Below, one piece after another: positions 16,212 through 24,777 of a stretch of DNA of 64,000 nucleotides (the first letter of the stretch is position 1; every line of letters begins with the position of its first letter). The DNA comes from Sulfuritalea sp. (GTDB taxonomy: Bacteria; Pseudomonadota; Gammaproteobacteria; Burkholderiales; Rhodocyclaceae), in NCBI GenBank assembly GCA_023229545.1, contig JALNZB010000009.1:1-64000 (forward strand), in the 5' to 3' direction. The position numbers and the translations under genes were made by a program. The notes under the pieces are model-generated. The model searched no databases. It was not told the DNA's origin and was given only the letters and a program-made list of their open reading frames with translations.

Positions 16212-17066
16212 ATGAGCGCACTACATAAAGTATTGGTTGTCGATGATGATCCGGTGGTAAGCAAGAGCTTTAACCGGGTGTTATCACAAAAAGGGTACGT
16301 CGTGGTAAGCGCCGCGAATGCGCAGGAAGCATTGAACAAGGTGCAAGAAGGCGAATACGACGTTGTCTTCACGGATATCAAGATGCCTGGCATGAGTGGT
16401 ATCGAACTTGCCGAGCGGCTCAAGGTTGAGCGCCCTTGGACGCCAGTGGTTATCGTCACCGGATTCGGCTCCACGTCGAATCAGGCGCGGGCCGAGGCGG
16501 CGGGCGTGTCGTCCTTCCTGCAAAAGCCTCTGTCGCCGGAAATGATTGAAGGAAGCATGCGCAAGGCGCTGCTTGACGCCGTGCCGACCATCCTTCCCGG
16601 TCTGGTTGAGGCCGTAAGTCCGGCACCGGTCGAACAGGAAAGCGCGCAGGAAAGTCATCTGAAGAAGGTTGGCCTCTTCATGGCGGCTCCCTTCATTGGC
16701 TTGCTGTATGCGGTGCTGTTCCCCTTCGTCGGCTTGGGTGCGTTGGCAGTCTTCGGCATCAAGGCGTTTGCCAATTCAGCGGCGCCCCGGAAGCTGCTCA
16801 CCTTCACGAAGAACGTGGCGCTGTTCTTGGCCGCTCCCTTCCTCGGCTTGGCCTACGCTCTGATGCTTCCGATCGTTGGCGTGGGCACCGTGGCATGGAT
16901 TGGAATCCAGGCGCTGAAAAAGAATCCTGCCGCAATGAAGGCCGTTACGTTCATCGCCTCGCCCTTCATCGGTCTGGCCTTCATCGTCGCGCTTCCCATC
17001 GTCGGTACCGCAATGCTGGCCTGGGTTGGTGTGCAGGCACTGATCAAGAAGCCCGTGGTTGAATGA
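16212..17066 (+). CDS. Receiver domain fused to a triple membrane-hairpin domain
   Basis: 284 residues. Residues 1-125 are a complete receiver with D11-D13 acid pocket, phosphoacceptor D55 (VVFTDIKMPGMSG), VTGFG and KPLS. After a Pro/Glu linker, residues about 150-284 are strongly hydrophobic and consist of three tandem repeats of about 40 residues, each of the form F-x-AAPFIGL-x(5)-PxVGxGxLAxxGIxAL followed by a Lys/Asn-rich turn. Each repeat looks like one membrane hairpin. I do not recognise this C-terminal domain. A receiver tied to the membrane could tether or gate a partner on phosphorylation. The hairpin terminator at 17122-17169 follows. Confidence 0.85.
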   Translation: MSALHKVLVVDDDPVVSKSFNRVLSQKGYVVVSAANAQEALNKVQEGEYDVVFTDIKMPGMSGIELAERLKVERPWTPVVIVTGFGSTSNQARAEAAGVSSFLQKPLSPEMIEGSMRKALLDAVPTILPGLVEAVSPAPVEQESAQESHLKKVGLFMAAPFIGLLYAVLFPFVGLGALAVFGIKAFANSAAPRKLLTFTKNVALFLAAPFLGLAYALMLPIVGVGTVAWIGIQALKKNPAAMKAVTFIASPFIGLAFIVALPIVGTAMLAWVGVQALIKKPVVE

Positions 17067-17121
17067 GCCGCGCCAAGATATCACACCACGAAGTGAATGT
17101 CGTAATGTCACACGCTGGAAC

Positions 17122-17169
17122 GAAGCGAACACCCTCGAGGATGTCATACTCCCCGAGGGTGTTCGCTTC
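17122..17169 (+). terminator. Hairpin after the membrane receiver gene
   Basis: Perfect 16-bp stem (GAAGCGAACACCCTCG, 17122-17137, with its complement 17154-17169) and a 16-base loop, 56 bp after the stop codon. A TTTTT run occurs about 20 bp later. It probably ends or attenuates the two-receiver transcript. Confidence 0.5.
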
Positions 17170-17203
17170 CGTTGATTCAATCCCGGTCGTTTTTGTCCAT
17201 TGA

Positions 17204-17218
17204 GGCGATGGGTTTGCA
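17204..17218 (+). promoter_or_regulatory. Candidate sigma-54 promoter (-24/-12) for the nonaheme cytochrome genes
   Basis: GGCGATGGGTTTGCA has GG at 17204-17205 and GC at 17216-17217 with the exact 10-bp gap and a good TTTGCA -12 box. It lies 78 bp upstream of the cytochrome start at 17295, after the preceding hairpin. Confidence 0.5.
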
Positions 17219-17294
17219 AAAAAACCGGAGTGTGGGAGCGTAGCCAGGTTCGCGCTACGCGCGTCGAAGTGCTTTGTGTTCTTGGGGAATTTCA

Positions 17295-18692
17295 ATGAAT
17301 AGTACCTGGATAGTGGGCCGGCTGAGTCCTGCCGCAACCGACAAAAAGCTGATTTTGGCGTGCACGCTCACGCTCTTTCTTTTTATTCCGGGAATAACTG
17401 CACATGCCGAGGAAGATGGTCTGTCCACCGAAACCAAGGCCTGCCTGAAATGCCACGACAAGGAGGGCCAGGAAAAGACCCTCGAAAATAATGAGAAGTT
17501 GTCATTGCATGTTTCCACGAAAGCCTTCATGGAGTCCATGCACAAGAAGACCGACTGCGAAGACTGCCACTCGGGCATCGACGCCAAGAAGCACGGCAAG
17601 GAAAAAGCCAGTATCAAGAGCAAGCGGGAGTTTACCCTCGGCTTGAAGGAGTCCTGCCGCGACTGCCACAAGAAGAACTTCAAAACCTACGAGGATGGTC
17701 TTCATGCGGCGCTAGTCAAGGAAGGCAACGACAAGGCTCCACTGTGTTCGGATTGCCATAATTCACATACGCTACGTTCTGTGAAAATTCTTGAGCCGAT
17801 CGCGACGACGCCCTGCGCGAAGTGTCACGAGGACATCTTCAAGGCCTATTCGAAGGACGTGCATGGCCTGGAGCGCGTTGCCAAGGGCAAGGCCGCACCC
17901 ATCTGCGCCGATTGCCACAAGACTCATGACATCAAGGCGGCTTCATTCGGTGACGGTGTAAAAGACGCCTGTCTTTCCTGTCACAAGAACGCAGACATGG
18001 AACACAAGGACTGGTTGCCGAACGCGGCCCGGCACTTTGAGGCGATCTCGTGTCCAGTCTGTCATGCTCCCACCTCGCAGCGCCGAGTCAATCTCAGGCT
18101 TTACGACGGACTGGCAAAACGTCAGCTTTCGGAAAAGACCGGCGTGCCGCAGTTTGAAAAGCGCACCGGTGCCGCTGACACCAACAATGCGGGTCTGGAT
18201 GAAAGAGCGCTTTGGAGTCTGCTCAAGGAATTCAATCAGGACAGCGGAGGTGGCAACACCCTCTTGCGTGGCCGCCTGGAGGTGCGTTCCGGTATCGAGG
18301 CGCATCAGATCAGCGAGAAGTCCAAGGCGATCAAGGACTGCAAGATCTGCCACCAAAAAGGCGCGGAGCCCTTTCAAAGCGTAACGCTGACAATCGCCGG
18401 CCCGGATGGCATGCCCTTGCGCCATGGCGTCCAAAAGGACGTATTGAATTCGCTGCAATCGATGGAGTCCGTGCGCGGGTTCTACGCCATCGGCAGCACA
18501 CGCATCAAGTTGCTGGATACCGTGCTGGTACTGGTTGTCCTAGCCGGCATCGGCGGACCGCTGGCGCACATGACGATCAAATGGCTATTCAGGAAAGCGC
18601 GGCAAAGACGCGAGGCCGAGCAATTCGCCACCATTGACCGGGCCGGTAGCCCGGCCCCTAACGCGGCGCGCCACACCGGCGACGACGCCTGA
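17295..18692 (+). CDS. Nonaheme cytochrome c with C-terminal membrane anchor
   Basis: 465 residues. A signal peptide ends at ITAHAEE (about residue 36). Nine CXXCH heme sites follow: CLKCH, CEDCH, CRDCH, CSDCH, CAKCH, CADCH, CLSCH, CPVCH, CKICH. One membrane helix near the C-terminus (LLDTVLVLVVLAGIGGPLAH) precedes a basic cytoplasmic tail. The ATG at 17295 has GGGGA 8 bp upstream and replaces a TTG 21 bp earlier. The next gene, 18 bp on, is a cytochrome b; together they look like a split version of the fused protein at 22571-24565 and of Geobacter CbcL, which takes electrons from menaquinol to periplasmic carriers. Function inferred. Confidence 0.9.
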   Translation: MNSTWIVGRLSPAATDKKLILACTLTLFLFIPGITAHAEEDGLSTETKACLKCHDKEGQEKTLENNEKLSLHVSTKAFMESMHKKTDCEDCHSGIDAKKHGKEKASIKSKREFTLGLKESCRDCHKKNFKTYEDGLHAALVKEGNDKAPLCSDCHNSHTLRSVKILEPIATTPCAKCHEDIFKAYSKDVHGLERVAKGKAAPICADCHKTHDIKAASFGDGVKDACLSCHKNADMEHKDWLPNAARHFEAISCPVCHAPTSQRRVNLRLYDGLAKRQLSEKTGVPQFEKRTGAADTNNAGLDERALWSLLKEFNQDSGGGNTLLRGRLEVRSGIEAHQISEKSKAIKDCKICHQKGAEPFQSVTLTIAGPDGMPLRHGVQKDVLNSLQSMESVRGFYAIGSTRIKLLDTVLVLVVLAGIGGPLAHMTIKWLFRKARQRREAEQFATIDRAGSPAPNAARHTGDDA

Positions 18693-18710
18693 GAACAGCA
18701 GGAGACGACC

Positions 18711-19355
18711 ATGAACAAGATCTATATCAATCCGCTTCCGGTCAGGATCTGGCACTGGACCAATGCCGCCGGATTTCTGTTGCTGATCGCAAGCGGTCTG
18801 CAGATCAGGTATCTCGACCTGTTCCAGTGGGTTCCATTCCGCACGGCGGTGGTCGCCCATAACTGGATCGGTTTTGTGCTGATCGGCAATTTCTTCGTGT
18901 GGCTGAGCTTTTATCTGTTCTCGGACAAGATCAAGGTCTACCACCCCGAACTGAACCCGATGAAGTATTTCCAGGCCAGCTTCCGCCAAATGCGGTTCTA
19001 TGGGTATGGCGTCTTCAAGGGCGACCCGAATCCGCATCATGCGAGCGCTTACCGCAAATTTAACGCCTTGCAGAGCATGGCTTACCAGATCATCATGATG
19101 CTGATCGTGCCCTTGCAGTTCTTCACGGGCGTGCTGCTATGGGATGTCGCGCGTTTTTCATCCATGGTCGAGATGTTTGGCGGAGTGCGCGTCGTCGATA
19201 CGGTGCATGTGGTGTTTTTTATTTTCTTCACCGGCTTTATCTTCATCCACCCTTACCTGGCCAGCCTCAGCGAGAAGCCTTGGGCGCATTTCAAGTCGAT
19301 GATTACCGGGTACGAGGAAGTCGAAGACAGGCGGGCGCACGACGCTTCGCCCTGA
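18711..19355 (+). CDS. Cytochrome b subunit (FdnI/HydC-like)
   Basis: 214 residues with four membrane helices and the diheme cytochrome b pattern of formate dehydrogenase gamma and Ni/Fe-hydrogenase cytochrome b subunits: RIWHWTNAAGFLLLIASGLQIRY (shown in part as RIWHWTNAAGFL), VAHNWIGFVLIG, and paired histidines in VDTVHVVFFIFFTGFIFIHPY (VHVV and IHPY). Oxidises quinol at the membrane and hands electrons to its periplasmic partner, here the nonaheme protein encoded 18 bp upstream. AGGAG lies upstream of the ATG. Ends before a bidirectional hairpin. Confidence 0.85.
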   Translation: MNKIYINPLPVRIWHWTNAAGFLLLIASGLQIRYLDLFQWVPFRTAVVAHNWIGFVLIGNFFVWLSFYLFSDKIKVYHPELNPMKYFQASFRQMRFYGYGVFKGDPNPHHASAYRKFNALQSMAYQIIMMLIVPLQFFTGVLLWDVARFSSMVEMFGGVRVVDTVHVVFFIFFTGFIFIHPYLASLSEKPWAHFKSMITGYEEVEDRRAHDASP

Positions 19356-19393
19356 AAACCGGCTACCCAGCGACAACTCGATAACGAATCAAC

Positions 19394-19416
19394 TGCGGCG
19401 CGTTTCACGCGCCGCA
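19394..19416. terminator. Bidirectional hairpin between convergent genes
   Basis: 9-bp perfect stem TGCGGCGCG/CGCGCCGCA with a TTTCA loop between the stops of the cytochrome b gene (19355) and the sigma-54 activator gene (19425). No long T-tract on either side. Confidence 0.5.
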
Positions 19417-19424
19417 CCACCAAA

Positions 19425-20849
19425 TCAGGGCGATTCGGAGTCGTTGGGATCGTATTCGGTATCCCGCACCCGAATGTTGTACTTCTTCATGAGCGCCTGA
19501 AAATTCGAGCGTTGCATGCCGGTCTCTTCGGCGCTGCGGGTGACGTTCGAATCATTTCTCTTGAGCGTTTCCTGAATAAACAACTTCTCGACATCTTCAA
19601 CCGATTTCTCTCGGGCAATTTTCTTGATCCGTTTGAGATCCTCGCTAGTTCTTGGCACTTCAAGACCCGATGGCGGCGAAGGTTCGATGATACTAACCAG
19701 ATGGGCCTGACGGATGATGTTGTCAGAAGCGAGAATCGCGGCGCGGTGCATGGTGTTCTCGAGTTCACGCACATTGCCGGGCCAGTCATGGTTCGTCAGC
19801 ATGCTCATGGCCCCCGCCGAAATTCCGGACACCGGCTTTTCCAGCTCGCCGCAAAATATCTTGAGGAAGTGAAAGGCGAGGGCTGGAATGTCTTCGCGGC
19901 GCTCTCGCAGGGCTGGCGAATGAATGGGGAACACATTGATCCGGTAATAGAGATCTTCGCGGAACGTACCGTCGGCCACCATCGCCTTGAGATCCTTGTT
20001 GGTCGCGGTGACAATCCTGACATTGGTGGTCTGCGTGCTGGTACTGCCGACCGGCCTGAATTCGCGTTCCTGAATGACGCGGAGCAATTTGGCCTGGGTC
20101 GATAGCGGGATATTTCCAAATTCATCGAGGAACAGTGTGCCATTGTTGGCGACTTCGAACATGCCGCGTTTATTCGCCACCGCACCGGTAAATGATCCCT
20201 TGACGTGGCCGAACAACTCACTCTCCAACAGATTCTCGCTCAGCGTATTGCAATCGACCGTAACGAAGGGGTGGTCCTTACGCAAACTGTTGTAGTGAAT
20301 GGCGCGGGCAATCATTTCCTTGCCGGTGCCACTTTCTCCCGTAATCAGCACCGTACTGTTGGTCGGCGCACACTTCGCAATCAGGCGGTAGACACTCTGC
20401 ATCGGCGGACTGGAGCCGATGATGTTCTCGAAACTATACTTTGAATTAACCTCGTTCTTGAGGTTGCGGTTCTCTTCCAGCAAGCGCCGCCGTTCCAGCG
20501 CACGATCCACCACGTGCTTGAATTCATCTGGATCGAAGGGCTTCGACAAATAATCGAAAGCACCGAGTTTCATTGCCTTTACGGCCGTCTGAATCTGGGA
20601 CAGACCCGTCACCATGATGACATCAACGTCCGGATGCCGCTCCTTCACCTGCTGCAAGACCTCGAGTCCATCAATCTTGGGCATCATGATGTCGAGCACA
20701 ACAACGTCGTAATCCGTCTCGTCGACTTTCCTCAATGCCTCGGCGCCACTCTGCACAGAATCTACGACGTAAATGCTGTCACTGAGTATGCGCAGGCAAC
20801 TCCGAATGACAATCTCCTCGTCGTCAACAAGTAATATTCTGGCACTCAT
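19425..20849 (-). CDS. Sigma-54-dependent response regulator (NtrC/AtoC type)
   Basis: 474 residues. Receiver (1-120, D9-D10, phosphoacceptor D53), AAA+ domain (about 145-375) with Walker A GESGTGKE, and a C-terminal Fis-type helix-turn-helix (NVTRSAEETGMQRSNFQALM). The sigma-54 contact loop reads GSFTGA instead of the common GAFTGA, a tolerated variant in some activators. The gene overlaps the preceding kinase gene by 4 bp (ATGA), so the pair is one two-component system. Likely targets are the -24/-12 elements at 15714 and 17204 in front of the receiver and nonaheme genes (inference). Confidence 0.93.
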   Translation of the reverse strand: MSARILLVDDEEIVIRSCLRILSDSIYVVDSVQSGAEALRKVDETDYDVVVLDIMMPKIDGLEVLQQVKERHPDVDVIMVTGLSQIQTAVKAMKLGAFDYLSKPFDPDEFKHVVDRALERRRLLEENRNLKNEVNSKYSFENIIGSSPPMQSVYRLIAKCAPTNSTVLITGESGTGKEMIARAIHYNSLRKDHPFVTVDCNTLSENLLESELFGHVKGSFTGAVANKRGMFEVANNGTLFLDEFGNIPLSTQAKLLRVIQEREFRPVGSTSTQTTNVRIVTATNKDLKAMVADGTFREDLYYRINVFPIHSPALRERREDIPALAFHFLKIFCGELEKPVSGISAGAMSMLTNHDWPGNVRELENTMHRAAILASDNIIRQAHLVSIIEPSPPSGLEVPRTSEDLKRIKKIAREKSVEDVEKLFIQETLKRNDSNVTRSAEETGMQRSNFQALMKKYNIRVRDTEYDPNDSESP

Positions 20850-22471
20850 AGGGTGGTTTCACCTGTCTTGCCGTTAGTACCACCGTACGGAGACCTTATC
20901 GGCAGCAGGACGCGGAACGTGGCGCCCTCGCCAACGACGCTCTCGACATTGATTCTTCCGCCATGGGCATTGATGATGCCAAAACTGACCGACAAACCCA
21001 GCCCTGTTCCTTTGCCAACTTCCTTCGACGTAAAAAATGGATCGAAAATACGCAGCAGGTTGCCTTCCGGAATGCCACAGCCCGTGTCCTTGACAACAAT
21101 TTCAACCATCGGCACAGGTTCAGCACCAGGTTTGACTGGGACTTTGCCAATGTAAGGGTGGCTTTCCACGGTGATGTGGCCCCGGCCCTCGATGGCCTGC
21201 TCGGCGTTGACCAGCAAATTCAGAATGACTTGTTTGATCAGGTCGGCGTCACCCCACACCTGAGGCAGGCCGGGATCAAGATCGGTGGTGATCTCGATTT
21301 CGTGCAGGCTTGCCGGCCGATCGGTAAACCGCACCGTTTCCTCGATGACTTGATTGAGATTGAACCATCCCTTTTCCGGAACCTTCTCCCGCGCGAAATC
21401 GAGAAGTCGCTTGATGATGCTGGCACAGCGCTTGGTCTCGCCGATGACCAGGTCCAAATCCTCCGCGTCCTCGCTGCCATCAGGCATTTTCCTGCGCAGG
21501 AGAGAAGTGAAGGTCAGCACACCGGTCAGTGGATTGTTCAATTCATGGGCGATGCCTGCCGCCAGCACACCGACCGACGCCAGTTTTTCTCCCTGTGCGA
21601 CCTCCGCCTCGGCGACACGCAATTCTTCGGTCCTTTGTTCTACTTTCAATTCCAGAGAATTCACCAACCCGAGTATCTCCGCCCTTGATTCACTTAGCGC
21701 GAGCGTCATCCTGTTGAAAGAAGCCGCCACGCGGCCGAACTCATCATCACTGCGCACCGGAATATGCCCGTCAAGGTGTCCGGAGGCTATCATTTCAGCA
21801 CCGGACTCCAGATCATCTAATGGGCGGTAGATCAGGCGCTGGAGCAACAACCCAACGCCAACGGAAAAAAGAAAAATAAACCCCGCCGAAATGCCGACGA
21901 TGTGCACGGTATGCGCGCTCGTCGTCCGGTCTATCTCATCAAGGGAATAGGCAATATCGACGACACCGAGCACGGTCTGGCTTGCCGGATGTTCATGGCA
22001 CGACGCGGATGAACATGACGGTTCATTGCGTATCGCGTGCATGGTAGCAAGAGATCTGTGCCCGTCCGAGGATTCAATAATCCGCCAGCGCTTGTCATCG
22101 GGGAGTTGCAGCAGGGGTTTGCTGGTCTTGTGGCAATGGACACAAGGCTCTTCGTTCTGTTCTATCGAATAGCCAAATTCCTCGGGGCGGCTTGAGTGAA
22201 TGATCGTGCCGTCCGCGCTGATCACCCTGACCCGCTCGATGCCCTTCTGCTTTCCGATGTCCTCGATGATCTTTTCAGCGACATCTCGCTTGTTGACCAG
22301 CATCGCGTGGCGGGTACTGGCAACAACCACGTCGGCAATTTGCGTGACATGCCTCGAAGCCACATCTTGCAGGTCAACCCGCCGGTGCTCAAGAATAAGT
22401 ACCGTGAACAAGGTCATCGCCACTGAAAGCGCGATGAACAGATACAGGCCTACCTTGAGATTCAGTTTCAT
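20846..22471 (-). CDS. Sensor histidine kinase with periplasmic c-heme motifs
   Basis: 541 residues. Membrane helix about 8-27, periplasmic domain about 28-185, second helix about 188-211, HAMP to about 265, HisKA with H309 (AAGIAHELNNPLTG), HATPase with DTGCGIPEG and KGTGLGLSVSFGI. The periplasmic domain carries C110-V-H-C-H114, a standard heme c site, and C153-S-S-A-S-C-H159, a CX4CH site, suggesting one or two covalently bound hemes for sensing redox state or a ligand gas. Coupled to the sigma-54 regulator by an ATGA overlap. It lies between the two nonaheme modules, so it may tune them to the state of the periplasmic electron pool. Confidence 0.92.
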   Translation of the reverse strand: MKLNLKVGLYLFIALSVAMTLFTVLILEHRRVDLQDVASRHVTQIADVVVASTRHAMLVNKRDVAEKIIEDIGKQKGIERVRVISADGTIIHSSRPEEFGYSIEQNEEPCVHCHKTSKPLLQLPDDKRWRIIESSDGHRSLATMHAIRNEPSCSSASCHEHPASQTVLGVVDIAYSLDEIDRTTSAHTVHIVGISAGFIFLFSVGVGLLLQRLIYRPLDDLESGAEMIASGHLDGHIPVRSDDEFGRVAASFNRMTLALSESRAEILGLVNSLELKVEQRTEELRVAEAEVAQGEKLASVGVLAAGIAHELNNPLTGVLTFTSLLRRKMPDGSEDAEDLDLVIGETKRCASIIKRLLDFAREKVPEKGWFNLNQVIEETVRFTDRPASLHEIEITTDLDPGLPQVWGDADLIKQVILNLLVNAEQAIEGRGHITVESHPYIGKVPVKPGAEPVPMVEIVVKDTGCGIPEGNLLRIFDPFFTSKEVGKGTGLGLSVSFGIINAHGGRINVESVVGEGATFRVLLPIRSPYGGTNGKTGETTL

Positions 22472-22534
22472 TGGAAGCGTTTATGAGATCGATCCAACGA
22501 ACGCCAGCCCTCCGTGTTGTTGCCCTGCGGTCAT

Positions 22535-22564
22535 CCCGCTTCAGGGCGCTTGCCCTGAAGCGGG
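22535..22564 (-). terminator. Hairpin after the fused nonaheme cytochrome gene
   Basis: 13-bp perfect stem (CCCGCTTCAGGGC with its complement) and a GCTT loop, 6 bp beyond the stop at 22571. There is no T-tract, so it may act as an mRNA 3'-end stabiliser or attenuator between the cytochrome and the kinase gene rather than as a strong terminator. Confidence 0.45.
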
Positions 22565-22570
22565 AATCTC

Positions 22571-24565
22571 TCAGTGACCGCCGCCGAAGAATCCGATCAC
22601 AATCAACACCAGCAAGGTCAGACCGAAGGCCAGCAGCACCAGACCCAGGATCTTCGAGGCCGCGGTGAAGGGCGCCGACGGCGCATCCACCAGATACTTC
22701 TCAAGCTGGCCGCTCGCCACCAGCCGATCGTACTGTGCCCGGTGCTCGTGCTTGAACTCTTGCAGCGACTGCGTACCGGTGAACATCACGACATCCGGCG
22801 GCGGCAGTTTATCGGGCCGAAAGTGGTTGTTGAAGAAGTGCACCGTGAAGAGGAACACGGCGGCGAGTACAGCTTCTTCGCCATGCACCACCATCGCGAT
22901 GTTGAACACCCAGCCCGGCAGATAGGCAGCTACCACGTGCGGGAAGGCAAGCATTGCCCCGCTACCGCCGATGATGGCCATACCCCAGAACACCGCCCAG
23001 TAGTCGAACTTCTCCCAGTAGGCCCAGCGTTCAATGCTCGGGCGCGGGCCCATGCCGAAGAACCACTTGAACATGCCGATCAGGTCGTAACCGTCCTTCC
23101 AGTTCGGCACGAAGGAATCCGGGCCGAAGAAACTGAAGTCCTTCCAGTTCCGCGACAGGTTGATGACTACCGCCACCAGGTGGATGGCGAAGATGCTCAG
23201 CATGGTATAAGCCGCAAAACGGTGTACCTGTCCGGCCACTTTCGGGCTACCCAATGCCGCCATCACCGTCTTGGCCCAGCCGGCCTCGGGGAAGAACGCC
23301 GCCATCCCTGTCAGCACCAGCGTCATCACGCTCAGGGCGAAGACCAGGTGCGCAAGACGCCACATCGGGCCAAAGCGCCTGACATGCTTGGAGGCGAACT
23401 CCGCCGGCAACTTGTCGGTCATGACGTGCGGCACGTTCTTGCCTTGCTTGCGATCCGCATATTCGCGATAGAACCATAGTATGGAATGCGCCCAGAAGAA
23501 GGCGAACACGCCAACCAGCAGCGCAATCATGGCCTTGGTGGTGAGCCAGATTTCCGGATACTTGGCGAAGTCGTGAGCGTTGCCATGCGGGCTGAAGCTA
23601 TTGAAACCGGCGGTCGCCAGAGGCAGATCCTTCTTGCCGCTGTGACACTTCTGGCAGGTCTTCAGCCGATTCTTCTCGTTCATCTTCGACTTCGGATCTT
23701 TCGACGGCTGGATGGCGTGGCTGCCGTGGCAATCGGCGCACTTGGCGGTATAGGCATAGCCCAGCCGGTTGACCTGGCCGTGATAGGAGGCCTTGTAGGA
23801 GTCGTAGGCATCCTTGTGGCAGTCACCGCAACTGGCGGTAATCGCCAGCTTCGCCTTCTCCAGCGAAGCGCCAATGATGTCGTGGGTGGTGTGGCAATCC
23901 GAACAAACAGCCGACTTCAGGTTGTGCTTGTCCTTGGCCTCCTTGCCGTGAATCGACTCGCCCCATTCTTCCAGTTGGTCCGTATGGCATTTGTCGCCGC
24001 AGATACCTGGCACGGTAAGGTGCCACTCCTTGCGCTCGGCGGTGCCGCGCGGCGGCACATCGAAAGCATGCACGTTGTGGCAATCGCTGCAAACGGCATT
24101 GAGCCTGGTCGGATCATCCTTGTTCTGCCTGGCGTGCAGGGATGCCCGGTAAGCCTCGACATTGGCGACGACGATGCCCAGGCGGGGCATGTCCTTGTCC
24201 TTGTTTTCCTTCTTCGCGGCGTCCCACAAATCAATGTGGCACTGCGCGCACTCGGCCTTCTTGGCGTCGGGCGATTTCTTGTGGGGGGCGACGCTATCGG
24301 TAATTTCCTTGTGGCAGGCGACGCATTCCATCTTCGCATGCACGCTCTTGGCGTATTTGTCCGGCTTGACTTCATGCAACGCACGTTTGGCGCCCTCGGC
24401 GGCCGGCACTTCCAGCTTGCCTTTCTTGCCGTCATGGCAGCTCTGACAGGTCGCGTTGTCGAGTTTATGCGAAGCAGGTGCCGGATCGTCGGCTGCCGCG
24501 GTCAAACTACTGACCAAGCCGACCGTCGCCGCCACAAGCCAAGCTGCAAAGGTGTTGATACGCAT
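22571..24565 (-). CDS. Fused nonaheme cytochrome c/cytochrome b protein (CbcL-like)
   Basis: 664 residues. Signal peptide (1-25), then a periplasmic domain (about 30-350) with eight CXXCH sites (CQSCH, CVACH, CAQCH, CSDCH, CSDCH, CGDCH, CADCH, CQKCH) and a ninth CX3CH site (CGDKCH), then about six membrane helices (about 365-660) of the FdnI/HydC cytochrome b type, with histidines in RLAHLVFALS, HRFAAYTML and AIHLVAVV. The same fusion is the plan of Geobacter CbcL, a menaquinol oxidase feeding periplasmic cytochromes. GGGGAG precedes the ATG at 24565; the longer frame lacks a signal peptide. It probably replaces the missing NrfD-type anchor of the molybdoenzyme encoded upstream (inference). 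Confidence 0.9.
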   Translation of the reverse strand: MRINTFAAWLVAATVGLVSSLTAAADDPAPASHKLDNATCQSCHDGKKGKLEVPAAEGAKRALHEVKPDKYAKSVHAKMECVACHKEITDSVAPHKKSPDAKKAECAQCHIDLWDAAKKENKDKDMPRLGIVVANVEAYRASLHARQNKDDPTRLNAVCSDCHNVHAFDVPPRGTAERKEWHLTVPGICGDKCHTDQLEEWGESIHGKEAKDKHNLKSAVCSDCHTTHDIIGASLEKAKLAITASCGDCHKDAYDSYKASYHGQVNRLGYAYTAKCADCHGSHAIQPSKDPKSKMNEKNRLKTCQKCHSGKKDLPLATAGFNSFSPHGNAHDFAKYPEIWLTTKAMIALLVGVFAFFWAHSILWFYREYADRKQGKNVPHVMTDKLPAEFASKHVRRFGPMWRLAHLVFALSVMTLVLTGMAAFFPEAGWAKTVMAALGSPKVAGQVHRFAAYTMLSIFAIHLVAVVINLSRNWKDFSFFGPDSFVPNWKDGYDLIGMFKWFFGMGPRPSIERWAYWEKFDYWAVFWGMAIIGGSGAMLAFPHVVAAYLPGWVFNIAMVVHGEEAVLAAVFLFTVHFFNNHFRPDKLPPPDVVMFTGTQSLQEFKHEHRAQYDRLVASGQLEKYLVDAPSAPFTAASKILGLVLLAFGLTLLVLIVIGFFGGGH

Positions 24566-24728
24566 GTTTGGAACTCCCCGATAGCTCGTTGTTTTTTGCT
24601 CGCCATGTCCTGGCTGCGACGAGTGACTATCGCTTGCGCGGACAGAAAAGCGAAATCTTTTTAGGTCCTTCCCTCGCCGGCCCAAAATTCAAGCGAGGCG
24701 CTTCAGGCGCCGGAGCGCCTGAAAAAAC

Positions 24729-24770
24729 CTGCCGGGGCCGCTAATTATTAGTATTAGCCCCGGCAGGCGA
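24729..24770 (-). terminator. Rho-independent terminator of the monoheme cytochrome gene
   Basis: CCTGCCGGGGC stem with complement GCCCCGGCAGG, A/T-rich loop and six T on the minus strand, 8 bp after the stop at 24778. A textbook terminator, so the fused cytochrome gene downstream should have its own promoter. Confidence 0.8.
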
Positions 24771-24777
24771 TCCTGGA

